Shown here: one piece after another, positions 9,567 through 16,575 of the stretch
Layout of the letters: every line of letters starts with the position of its first letter
How positions within the stretch are numbered: position 1 is the first letter of the stretch
Translations under genes and position numbers: made by a program
NCBI GenBank assembly: GCA_027353465.1
Contig: DAIEHR010000310.1
Coordinates: 1 to 41,250 of the forward strand
DNA: 41,250 nucleotides
Source: Acetobacteraceae bacterium
Lineage (GTDB): Bacteria; Pseudomonadota; Alphaproteobacteria; Acetobacterales; Acetobacteraceae
Direction of reading: 5' to 3'
The notes under the pieces: model-generated
Database searches by the model: none
Told to the model about the DNA's origin: nothing
What the model saw: only the letters and a program-made list of their open reading frames with translations

Positions 9567-10015
9567 TTTATGGTCCTCCCAGTCGAATTGACCATCTTGC
9601 TTCGTGTTCCGAACAGCAGACCATGCCGTAGCCGGTAATGACAGTGCAAGGGCAACGTCGCGGCACCAATAATGGCTGCTTTGCACGCAATCGTGCCGGG
9701 TTTTAATCCCGGGCGGGCGATCGGCAGCGACGGATTGGCCAGGCCATCGACACAATGTACGAGCCGTTCCTGGATCACGCGTCGTCCCACGATGACCACG
9801 CGTTCAAATTCGACCTCGCTGGCTGGGCTGTCCGCGGAACCCGTGTCATTGGCCGGCCATGCAGACGAGGCTTTGCCGCTTGAGGTTGACCCTGTTGCAC
9901 AATTTCGTCCCTGGAGGCCTGTTCCAGCCGTTGCATGGGGCTGAGAATCACTTTCTCGTTACAGTCTTTGAGCGGTCGTGGACGCGCTGTCTTGCCCGGT
10001 GACGGCTTGGTTCAT
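9563..10015 (-). pseudogene. ROK-family regulator remnant with internal deletion
   Basis: The 3' part (9563-9811) reads [18 protein letters not shown] followed by [20 protein letters not shown] and GAATLPL. This matches the usual end of ROK regulators, where a VVxGG-type strand, RxLP and xGAAxLPL occur. The 5' part, from ATG 10015 after a good GGAAGGA site, reads MNQAVTGQDSASTTAQRL and then stops; it resembles a ROK N terminus (xVTGxNxxxARxxN). The helix-turn-helix and most of the sugar domain are gone: about 450 bases remain of an expected 1.2 kb. The end overlaps the ATPase start by ATGA. Similarity of the 3' end is fairly convincing, that of the 5' end less so. This region otherwise fills the gap between the transporter and the ACP gene. 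Confidence 0.55.
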
Positions 10016-10084
10016 CGTCAATCCTTCCGGCCCGAGACGTCATCTCCACAGTCAGTCAACGACGCTAGTCGGGAGTTCGCGTGG

Positions 10085-10123
10085 GGTCAATTAATAATTC
10101 ACTATGAGATATTAATTAATTGG
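10085..10123. promoter_or_regulatory. second AT-rich inverted repeat, probable ROK operator
   Basis: The left arm GGTCAATTAATAAT (10085-10098) faces the right arm ATTAATTAATTGG (10111-10123). The outer CAATTAAT/ATTAATTG parts are perfectly complementary. The first 13 bases equal those at 4819-4831. Read leftward, TTGACC (complement of 10085-10090) is a good -35 for the ROK remnant and the sugar transporter operon; the -10, about 17 bases on (TAGCGT), is weak. The rightward ACP gene starts 177 bases away and might also be affected. Confidence 0.55.
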
Positions 10124-10300
10124 CGGCGCGGGGTCGTGCTGGTAGCGATCCGGCCGACCTTGCCCGTCGCGACATCGAAGGAGTATCCGTTCGGATGAGG
10201 TTCGCAACGGTCCTTAGCCGAAAAGCGGAGTATCGGCGGATCGATCGACGCAGTAGGAGATCGATGCGGTTTCAACCTTCGCTCAGGGACCTTTTCTGTC

Positions 10301-10555
10301 ATGACCAACGACGAAATCCTGGAAGGGTTGACCGACGTTTTTAGAGATGTGTTCGAAGACGCTACGATCGTCTTGACGCGGGAGACTACGTCAGACGACA
10401 TCGCCCTGTGGGATTCCATGTCGCAGGTCACGCTCGTTGTTGAGATCAATCATCGCTTCAACGTGAAACTTCGATCCGCCGACATGGAGGATATTCGCAG
10501 CATTGCCAATTTAATGGACATGATCAGGGTGCTTTCGCTCATCCCGACACGCTGA
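10301..10555 (+). CDS. acyl carrier protein
   Basis: An 84-residue acidic helical protein of the acyl/peptidyl carrier family. WDSMSQV (Ser about 39) is the phosphopantetheine attachment site, in the place of the usual DSL. The N-terminal helix EILEGLTDVFRDVFED and the later VVEINHRFNVKL are typical of stand-alone carriers that serve special acyl systems. AGGGA lies about eleven bases before the ATG. It is followed after 17 bases by an MBOAT acyltransferase and then by an SGNH protein, so its cargo is likely an acyl group for transfer across or in the inner membrane, as DltC does for DltB. The identity of the acyl group is unknown. Confidence 0.9.
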   Translation: MTNDEILEGLTDVFRDVFEDATIVLTRETTSDDIALWDSMSQVTLVVEINHRFNVKLRSADMEDIRSIANLMDMIRVLSLIPTR

Positions 10556-10572
10556 TCCGCAGCCCAAAGTCA

Positions 10573-12177
10573 ATGCTGTTCAGTTCTTACATCTTCATAT
10601 TTGCCTTTATGCCTGTCGCGCTGGCAGGGTTTCACCTGATGTGCAATTTCGGCCGTCGCCCCGCGGCCGTTTGGCTGGTTCTGGCCTCGATCTTTTTCTA
10701 TGCTTGGTGGAATCCACCGTTTGTGATCATGCTGGTCGCTTCCATTGGCTTCAATTACACAGCAGCCGAAGCCTTAGGCGCCACCACAACCCGCCCGCGA
10801 GTCCAGAATGCGATCCTGGTCTTGGCGATCGCCGCGAATGTGCTGGCGTTAGTCTATTTCAAATATCTTGCCAGCATCATCGATGCGATGACCGGCTTAG
10901 GGCTTATCAACCTCAAGACCCCTGATATCGTTCTGCCGCTCGGAATATCGTTCTTCACCTTTACGCAGATCGGATACCTGGTCGATATTAAGCAGTCTAT
11001 TGCAAAAGATCGTGGGCTCATAAATTATATATTGTTCGTAACCTTCTTTCCACATCTCATCGCCGGACCAATACTGCATAACAGGGAGATGATGCCGCAA
11101 TTCGGCAATGAGGCAACATATCGCTTTTCCGCCGAAAATCTTGCGATTGGCATTTCAATCTTCACCATCGGCATTGCTAAAAAATGTCTTTTTGCCGACC
11201 CGTTGTCCGCAGGGGTGGGATTGGGCTTCGGCGCTGCGTCCAGCATGCCGCTGTTCGGAGCCTGGAACGCGGCACTTTGCTACTCGCTCCAGCTCTATTT
11301 CGATTTTTCCGGCTACTCGGACATGGCAATCGGCCTCGCCCGGATGTTCAACGTGCAGTTTCCGGTAAATTTCAATTCGCCTTACAAGGCAGCGTCCATC
11401 ATTGAACATTGGCAGCGTTGGCACATAACTCTGTCGCGCTATCTGACACTGTATCTCTATACTCCTATCGCAATGTCTGTCACCAGCTGGCGTAACGACC
11501 GTGGACTCGGGATCTCCAAGACCGCGCGCGAAACGCCAGGGGGATTTGCCGCCATGGTCGCCTTTCCCACCATTACGACAATGGGACTGGCGGGCATATG
11601 GCACGGAGCCGGGTTACAGTTTCTGATCTTCGGCCTGTTGCATGGTATCTATCTGGTCGGTAACCACCTATGGCGCATCGTGTTGCCACGCCCACAAAAT
11701 CGAGCAAAAGATAGCAAGCTGACTCTCTTTGCGAAGATCTTTTTGACCTACATGGCGGTGGTGTCGGCCTCGGTCTTTTTCCGAGCCGATTCGGTCAGCT
11801 CGGCGCTTTCCATATTTGCTGGGATGATCGGCTTGCACGGTGTGGAGGCGGTTCCGTTACCGGCCGGGCTGCCGCGGGGCGGCCTGGCATCGCTGCCGGT
11901 GCATGGCATGACGGTCGTGGTCTCGCTGGTCGATTTCGTGTCACAGGCAGGGCATGTACTTTGGATGATGTGCCTATACGGGATCGTTTTCGCTTTGCCG
12001 AATACGCAACAAATCATGCACCGCTTTTCGCCCGTCATCGGACGGGTGCAACCAGGCCGATTGTCGCAACTCGCGTGGCAACCCAGTCGCGGCTGGGCCG
12101 TGACGACGGGCATCGCAGCCGCGGTCAGCATACTGGCTATTGGGGGCACCTCAGAATTTCTTTACTTCCGGTTCTGA
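10573..12177 (+). CDS. MBOAT-family O-acyltransferase (AlgI/DltB-like)
   Basis: A 534-residue multi-pass inner-membrane protein of the membrane-bound O-acyltransferase family. The start LFSSYIFIFAFMPVALAGF and the LVYFKY region match AlgI-type members. HWQRWHITLSRYL (His 284) and GIWHGAGLQFLIFGLLHGI (His 344) are the two conserved histidine regions; His 344 is the expected catalytic residue. It probably moves acyl groups from the cytoplasm to an acceptor on the periplasmic side. The ACP gene is directly upstream and an SGNH-type protein gene directly downstream, the same partners as in Dlt and alginate acetylation systems. The acceptor may be the exopolysaccharide made by the downstream locus, or a lipid; the sequence does not say. 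Confidence 0.93.
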   Translation: MLFSSYIFIFAFMPVALAGFHLMCNFGRRPAAVWLVLASIFFYAWWNPPFVIMLVASIGFNYTAAEALGATTTRPRVQNAILVLAIAANVLALVYFKYLASIIDAMTGLGLINLKTPDIVLPLGISFFTFTQIGYLVDIKQSIAKDRGLINYILFVTFFPHLIAGPILHNREMMPQFGNEATYRFSAENLAIGISIFTIGIAKKCLFADPLSAGVGLGFGAASSMPLFGAWNAALCYSLQLYFDFSGYSDMAIGLARMFNVQFPVNFNSPYKAASIIEHWQRWHITLSRYLTLYLYTPIAMSVTSWRNDRGLGISKTARETPGGFAAMVAFPTITTMGLAGIWHGAGLQFLIFGLLHGIYLVGNHLWRIVLPRPQNRAKDSKLTLFAKIFLTYMAVVSASVFFRADSVSSALSIFAGMIGLHGVEAVPLPAGLPRGGLASLPVHGMTVVVSLVDFVSQAGHVLWMMCLYGIVFALPNTQQIMHRFSPVIGRVQPGRLSQLAWQPSRGWAVTTGIAAAVSILAIGGTSEFLYFRF

Positions 12178-12217
12178 ATTGTCCCCGGAGTTGTAAGGTA
12201 TCGAGGGAGGTGCCGAC

Positions 12218-13336
12218 GTGAGGACTAAAAGTTCAGATCGCCTGCTGGCATCGATGGCCCGAGATCCGGGCGGCAGCGAGCAGGGATGTAACGGACAGTC
12301 GGCAGCGTCCAGATTTCTTGCCTGGTCTTTGGCCGTTTTCACGATCTCCTTCGCGCTGGTCTGGATCTACGTTGCGGCAATGCCCATGGCGTTCCTTAGT
12401 CGCGACTATCCACTGTGGATCGCCAAGCGAACCATGCTCGACGAGTGCCGGTTGGGCTCGGTTGCGGTTTTCGGCGACAGCCGCACCTTGGCGGGAACAG
12501 TACCAAGCTTGCTGCCGGTGCCGGTCACGAACTTCGCGATGTCGGGAACCTCTCCGATTGAGACATTTTTTGCCGTTCAGCGCGCGCTCCGCTGTCCGAA
12601 TCCGCCGAAACTCGTCGTGATCGCCCATGGCGCAATGAAATTCATGTCGGATAGCGATTATTGGAATTTCAGCGCCCGAACTGGCTTCCTTGACTACAGC
12701 GATATGCGAGCCGTGGACAGGGACGCGGCGAGACTGGGCGACGATGAAATCGCAGTCTTGCGACACGGCGACCAGCTTTCACCGGTACTGCGGGAGGCGT
12801 TGTTTGCCATGCGTTTCCCGCCATTCTATTTCGATAGTCTGGTAAACGGTTTCATCCTGGGGCGGTGGCGGCATAATCTAAGCGCAATGCACGCTGCGCT
12901 ATTGTCATCGGGCCATGCGTTGTTCGGGGCTGCCAATGGTTCCAGCGAGGTTACTAGCGAAGCGTTGGCAACGACATACGCGACGTCCCCCCTGATTGAC
13001 CTGTACTTCTCTCGCACGATCGCGTTATTGGCGCAGCGAGGCGTTCCGGTCATCGTCCTTTCAATGCCAATGAATCGGGCGACCTACGAGCGAATGCGGC
13101 CGTCGGTCAGCGGAGCCTTCGCTGCCTATCTTCAGGAGAAGTCGAAGCAATTTTCAAACTTGCGTATCGTCGGGCCGACCGCCCCGTGCTGGCCCGACAG
13201 GTTCTTCGGGGACGCTTGGCACTTCAACGCTGACGGTGCGGCGGCATTTAGCGCCGAACTTGGTGGTTTGCTGCGCGACCTGCTCGCCGGGGCGGACGTC
13301 AGAGAGCTGCCGGATCGCTGCACCCTGACCGGATGA
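12218..13336 (+). CDS. membrane-anchored SGNH/DltD-like protein
   Basis: A 372-residue protein with one transmembrane segment (about residues 34-55) and a large C-terminal domain, predicted periplasmic. FGDSRT (Ser 88) is an SGNH block I nucleophile motif, and GDAWHFNADG (Asp 332, His 335) is the matching DxxH block V. This is the arrangement of DltD, AlgJ/AlgX and related partners of MBOAT proteins. The start is a GTG at 12218, with GAGGGAGG seven bases upstream. It lies 40 bases after the MBOAT gene. It probably takes the acyl group from the MBOAT pathway and passes it to the final acceptor, or removes it. The low similarity typical of this family prevents naming a substrate. Confidence 0.82.
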   Translation: MRTKSSDRLLASMARDPGGSEQGCNGQSAASRFLAWSLAVFTISFALVWIYVAAMPMAFLSRDYPLWIAKRTMLDECRLGSVAVFGDSRTLAGTVPSLLPVPVTNFAMSGTSPIETFFAVQRALRCPNPPKLVVIAHGAMKFMSDSDYWNFSARTGFLDYSDMRAVDRDAARLGDDEIAVLRHGDQLSPVLREALFAMRFPPFYFDSLVNGFILGRWRHNLSAMHAALLSSGHALFGAANGSSEVTSEALATTYATSPLIDLYFSRTIALLAQRGVPVIVLSMPMNRATYERMRPSVSGAFAAYLQEKSKQFSNLRIVGPTAPCWPDRFFGDAWHFNADGAAAFSAELGGLLRDLLAGADVRELPDRCTLTG

Positions 13337-13518
13337 CCCGATCAGAAGAGTCGGATTATTACCCTTACGATCCATGGTTCGTGTGGCCATCGACCGAAAG
13401 GATGTCGTTACATCTCTGACGCCGATATATATTCTGCTTCCAGACACAGGGTTTATTCAAGTATTTGTGTGACAACGACAATGGTTTCGTAGAATCGTCA
13501 CGGGGGCCCAACTGTACG

Positions 13519-15099
13519 ATGTCGATCGATCCTCTATCCCCCTCGGTTATGCATCCAGTAAAATTCCAGGGTTGCTTTGGATGGTTGCATACGGCCGCTG
13601 CGAGCGATACCGCGATCGTTCTGTGTTCAGGCCTGCGACGGGACGCCAGCAACGCCCACCGCCCATTCCGTATCCTGGCTGACCAGCTCGCCGCTGAAGG
13701 GTATCCGACACTGCGGTTCGACTATATGGGCACGGGCGATTCATGCGATGCCGAAGGGGGCGAATACTGGGCAATCTGGCTTGGAAACGTCCTGGCGGCG
13801 GCGGATTACGCGCGCGCCGTCACGGGTGCGCGACAGGTCGTGCTGATCGGATTGCGCATCGGCGCCGCGCTGGCGACGCAGGCGGCAGCGGAACGCGACG
13901 ACGTCATCGGGCTTATTCTGCTGGACCCGATCTTGCGCGGCCGGGCTTATTTAGCGCAACTCATGGTCGAGGCCCGTTTGAGGACTCACGAGCCCCCGGA
14001 TTTTCGAGACGGCCTGCTGCTCGATGAGCTTTGTCTGACCGGTGAAACAGTCAGGCGTATCAAGCAGCAGGACTCACGAGAGGTTCTACCGCCGCAAGGA
14101 TGTTCGGTCGCCATTTTCAGCCAAGCCCAATCATCCAGCATAGCGGGCTGCGTGGAGACATGGCGCAGCGCGGGCATTTCGGTAACCAGCCAGGCTTTTA
14201 GCGGGCTGGAATCGCTGCTACAGCCGGCACATCTTGCGGGTCAATCGCCGCCTGACTTCATGCCGATCGTGTCATGGCTACGCGCCGGATTTCCAGTCGA
14301 GCAAATAGACAAGACCACGGCTGTCACAGCGCCGCCCGCGGTGATGCTCCGGCATGATGGCTGCGTCGAAACCCCCCTGCGCTTTGGGCAACAGTGCCGG
14401 TTATTTGGTATTCTGTGCCGTCCCGACAGCGGAACCCAGTCCGATTTCGCGGTCATCATTTGCAATCCGGGCGGCGATCCGCATCACGGCTACGCCCGCT
14501 TCTCAGTCGAGTTTGCCCGCCGGTTGGCGGCAAGCGGCATCACCTCGCTCCGGTTTGATTTTGCCGGGCTTGGCGATAGTGTCCCTTCGTCCGAACAACT
14601 CGACGACGACAGTTTGGATGTGTTCACTGTTGACCGTAACGCGGATGTCGCCGCTGCCCTCGACGTTCTTGAGCCGCTGGGATTCCGCCGCTTCGCCCTT
14701 CATGGGCTTTGCTCAGGCGCTTTCCATGCCTTCCAAGCCAGCTTAGTGGATACCCGGGTTGCCGCTTTGCTGCTGATCAACCTGCCATGGTTCAGTTTGC
14801 GTCGCGAAAAATCCTCGCCCGACAGTTTTGCGCGGGCGGCGATGACCGCTCTCGCGGACCGGCGGGTCGGGCGCTTTCTGCTGTTCGCCGAGGGGGATGC
14901 TGGCATCCGGCCGCTCGAACAGCATTTCGGTCCGGCTGGCGTTGACCTGGAGGGTTCGGGCGATGTCGAGGTGTCAATCGTATCCGGCTTCGACCATGAT
15001 CTTACGGGCCACGCAATGCGCAGGGCTGCCGCGGACCGGATGATTGCGTTTCTGCTGCGCGCACCGTCGCTGCGTGAGTACCGTTCGGATGTGGCCTGA
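13519..15099 (+). CDS. tandem double alpha/beta-hydrolase
   Basis: About 526 residues with two alpha/beta-hydrolase units. Unit 1 (about 20-250) has TLRFDYMGTGDS and the nucleophile elbow GLRIGAAL, where Arg replaces the catalytic Ser, as in exosortase-A-associated hydrolase 2-type proteins. Unit 2 (about 275-525) has NPGGDPHHGYARFS, SLRFDFAGLGDS and the elbow GLCSGAF, with Cys 398 as possible nucleophile. Elsewhere these two types are separate neighbouring genes beside acyl ligases and carrier proteins; here they are fused. A TTG at 13465 is also in frame, but the ATG at 13519 looks better; neither has a strong ribosome-binding site. It may release or proofread acyl groups on the ACP. The family link is from motif memory. 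Confidence 0.75.
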   Translation: MSIDPLSPSVMHPVKFQGCFGWLHTAAASDTAIVLCSGLRRDASNAHRPFRILADQLAAEGYPTLRFDYMGTGDSCDAEGGEYWAIWLGNVLAAADYARAVTGARQVVLIGLRIGAALATQAAAERDDVIGLILLDPILRGRAYLAQLMVEARLRTHEPPDFRDGLLLDELCLTGETVRRIKQQDSREVLPPQGCSVAIFSQAQSSSIAGCVETWRSAGISVTSQAFSGLESLLQPAHLAGQSPPDFMPIVSWLRAGFPVEQIDKTTAVTAPPAVMLRHDGCVETPLRFGQQCRLFGILCRPDSGTQSDFAVIICNPGGDPHHGYARFSVEFARRLAASGITSLRFDFAGLGDSVPSSEQLDDDSLDVFTVDRNADVAAALDVLEPLGFRRFALHGLCSGAFHAFQASLVDTRVAALLLINLPWFSLRREKSSPDSFARAAMTALADRRVGRFLLFAEGDAGIRPLEQHFGPAGVDLEGSGDVEVSIVSGFDHDLTGHAMRRAAADRMIAFLLRAPSLREYRSDVA

Positions 15100-15241
15100 C
15101 ATCGCGGTGCTTGTCGCTACGGTGGATAATGAGATTGGCGTCGATCCAGTCGGTGAATTGGAAATGGCAATAATGGACCGAAACCAAGTGGCATCGCGGA
15201 AGATCGCGGTCTCAGGAAAGCGGGTGCGGCGTCATGCGTAA
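15089..15241 (+). pseudogene. possible C-terminal remnant of AMP-forming acyl ligase
   Basis: A 50-residue frame that overlaps the end of the hydrolase gene and the start of the reductase gene. It reads DIAVLVATVDNEIGVDPVGE and later ends in VASRKIAVSGKRVRRHA. The pattern of a VAVLV strand, an acidic loop, a helix, and then SGKxxR near the end is that of the C-terminal subdomain of AMP-binding synthetases (usual form LPRTxSGKxxRxxL). The large N-terminal domain is absent. Its position, between a carrier-linked hydrolase and a FabG-like reductase, is where a DltA- or exosortase-type acyl ligase would be expected. The match is short, and chance similarity is possible. Confidence 0.38.
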
Positions 15242-15968
15242 CATTCTGGTCACGGGCGGAACCCGCGGGCTGGGCCTGGGGATTGCTCGAAGGCTGGCGG
15301 CATCCGGCTTCAGGGTTGTGGCGATTGCACGAACGAGGACCGAGCGGTTCGCTAGCGCAGAATTGGCGGTTGAAACCTGCGACAAGGGCCGCCTGCATTT
15401 TCGCTTTGGCGACCTTACAGACCTCGCGGTCCTCCCGGGAATGGTCAAAGAGATCCGCTCTGAGTTCGGTCCAATCTACGGGCTGGTCAACAATGCCGGC
15501 GTCGGCACGGCGGGTGTATTGGCAACCATGAAGGATACGGACCTTGAGCACCTTGTACGCCTGAATGTCACGGCGCCGCTGATGCTGACCAAGTATGTGA
15601 TCCGATCGATGATGAGTCAGGGCGACGGACGCATCGTCAATATCTCGTCGATTGTTGCCAACACAGGTTACAGTGGTCTTTCGGTCTATAGTGCGACCAA
15701 AGCATCGCTCACCGGCTTCACGCGGTCGTTGGCGCGGGAAGTCGGCCCGCTAGGTATTACGGTCAACGCAGTTGCCCCGGGATTCCTCGATACCGACATG
15801 ACGCATACCCTAACTCCTCCCGAGCGGGCCAAAATCACCCGGCGGAGTGCATTGCACCGCATGGCGGAGATCGAGGATGTGGCAAACATGGTTGACTACC
15901 TCGTCAGCGAAAAGGCGCGCAACATTACTGGTTCGGTGATGACTGTGGACGCGGGAAACAGTGCCTGA
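15234..15968 (+). CDS. SDR-family 3-oxoacyl-ACP reductase-like protein (FabG-like)
   Basis: A 244-residue classical short-chain dehydrogenase/reductase. TGGTRGLGLG (7-16) is the nucleotide-binding glycine motif, NNAG (86-89) follows, and Asn 111, Ser 138/139, Tyr 152 and Lys 156 (VYSATKAS) form the catalytic set. The C-terminal GSVMTVDAGNSA is typical of FabG-type enzymes. It likely reduces a 3-oxoacyl thioester with NADPH. It follows the hydrolase gene with a small remnant between them, and with the ACP at 10301 it may shape the acyl group used by the MBOAT. It could instead be a housekeeping-like SDR with another substrate. Confidence 0.88.
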   Translation: MRNILVTGGTRGLGLGIARRLAASGFRVVAIARTRTERFASAELAVETCDKGRLHFRFGDLTDLAVLPGMVKEIRSEFGPIYGLVNNAGVGTAGVLATMKDTDLEHLVRLNVTAPLMLTKYVIRSMMSQGDGRIVNISSIVANTGYSGLSVYSATKASLTGFTRSLAREVGPLGITVNAVAPGFLDTDMTHTLTPPERAKITRRSALHRMAEIEDVANMVDYLVSEKARNITGSVMTVDAGNSA

Positions 15969-16194
15969 TCCTTGATCGGCATAAAGCAGGGATGAAGGTT
16001 CGGTTGACGTAACGCCTTTGGACAATGGGCGTACCAATAGGGACCGGGACGGTATTTCCGGCGTAATGGTATAGTCTTTCGGATGAATTGCAGCGAAGGC
16101 GACGGTTATGTTCAATTGCCTAAGTTGTTCGGTAGGCGGGTCGCTATGCCTGAACAAGGCGCCGTTGCCATCAAGCTTGGAAAGGTAGTCCTCG

Positions 16195-16575
16195 ATGCTA
16201 AGGGCGACATTGGCACTTCATGCCGGATTCGACATGGCTCCGGCGACCCGAGCAGTCGCTGTAACGATGTACCAGACTGTGGCTTTCGGGTTTGACGATG
16301 CCGAGAGTGTAGGCAACCCTGCCGGAAACATCGCCGACCTGGCCGTTCTTGCAGAGACTGCCCACCGGCATGGAATACCGCTAGTGGTCGATAACACGGT
16401 TCCCACCCCCATTCTGTTGCGCCCGATCGAGCATGCCGCTGATGACGCAATCCGGTTGAGCATCGGAATCGAAGATGTCGCCGATATCGATGCAGTCCTT
16501 GAAGCCGCGGCCTCTGGCCTGGACCAGCCCGCGGTGCAGCATCAACACCAACTCTCCCCCATGGTGGTCCAATGA
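16195..16575 (+). pseudogene. metY: O-acetylhomoserine sulfhydrylase (MetY) with two in-frame internal deletions
   Basis: A 126-residue frame made of three collinear pieces of MetY, normally about 430 residues. Residues 5-36 (LALHAGFDMAPATRAVAV, YQTVAFGFDD) are the N terminus. Residues 37-80 (GNPAGNIADLAVLAETAHRH, LVVDNTVPTPILLRPIEH) are the middle of the PLP domain. Residues 84-109 (IRLSIGIEDVADIDAVLEAA) are the C terminus. Missing between them are the substrate-binding region and the PLP-binding lysine loop, so it cannot be a working sulfhydrylase. The frame is kept across both junctions. Its stop overlaps the metA start as ATGA, so it may now serve mainly as a leader that couples translation to metA. 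Confidence 0.8.

Noticed and set aside
9900-9960. GTTGCACAATTTCG-like sequence resembling an IS5-type end
   Set aside because: No matching second end, target duplication or transposase was found; the region is better explained as the ROK remnant.
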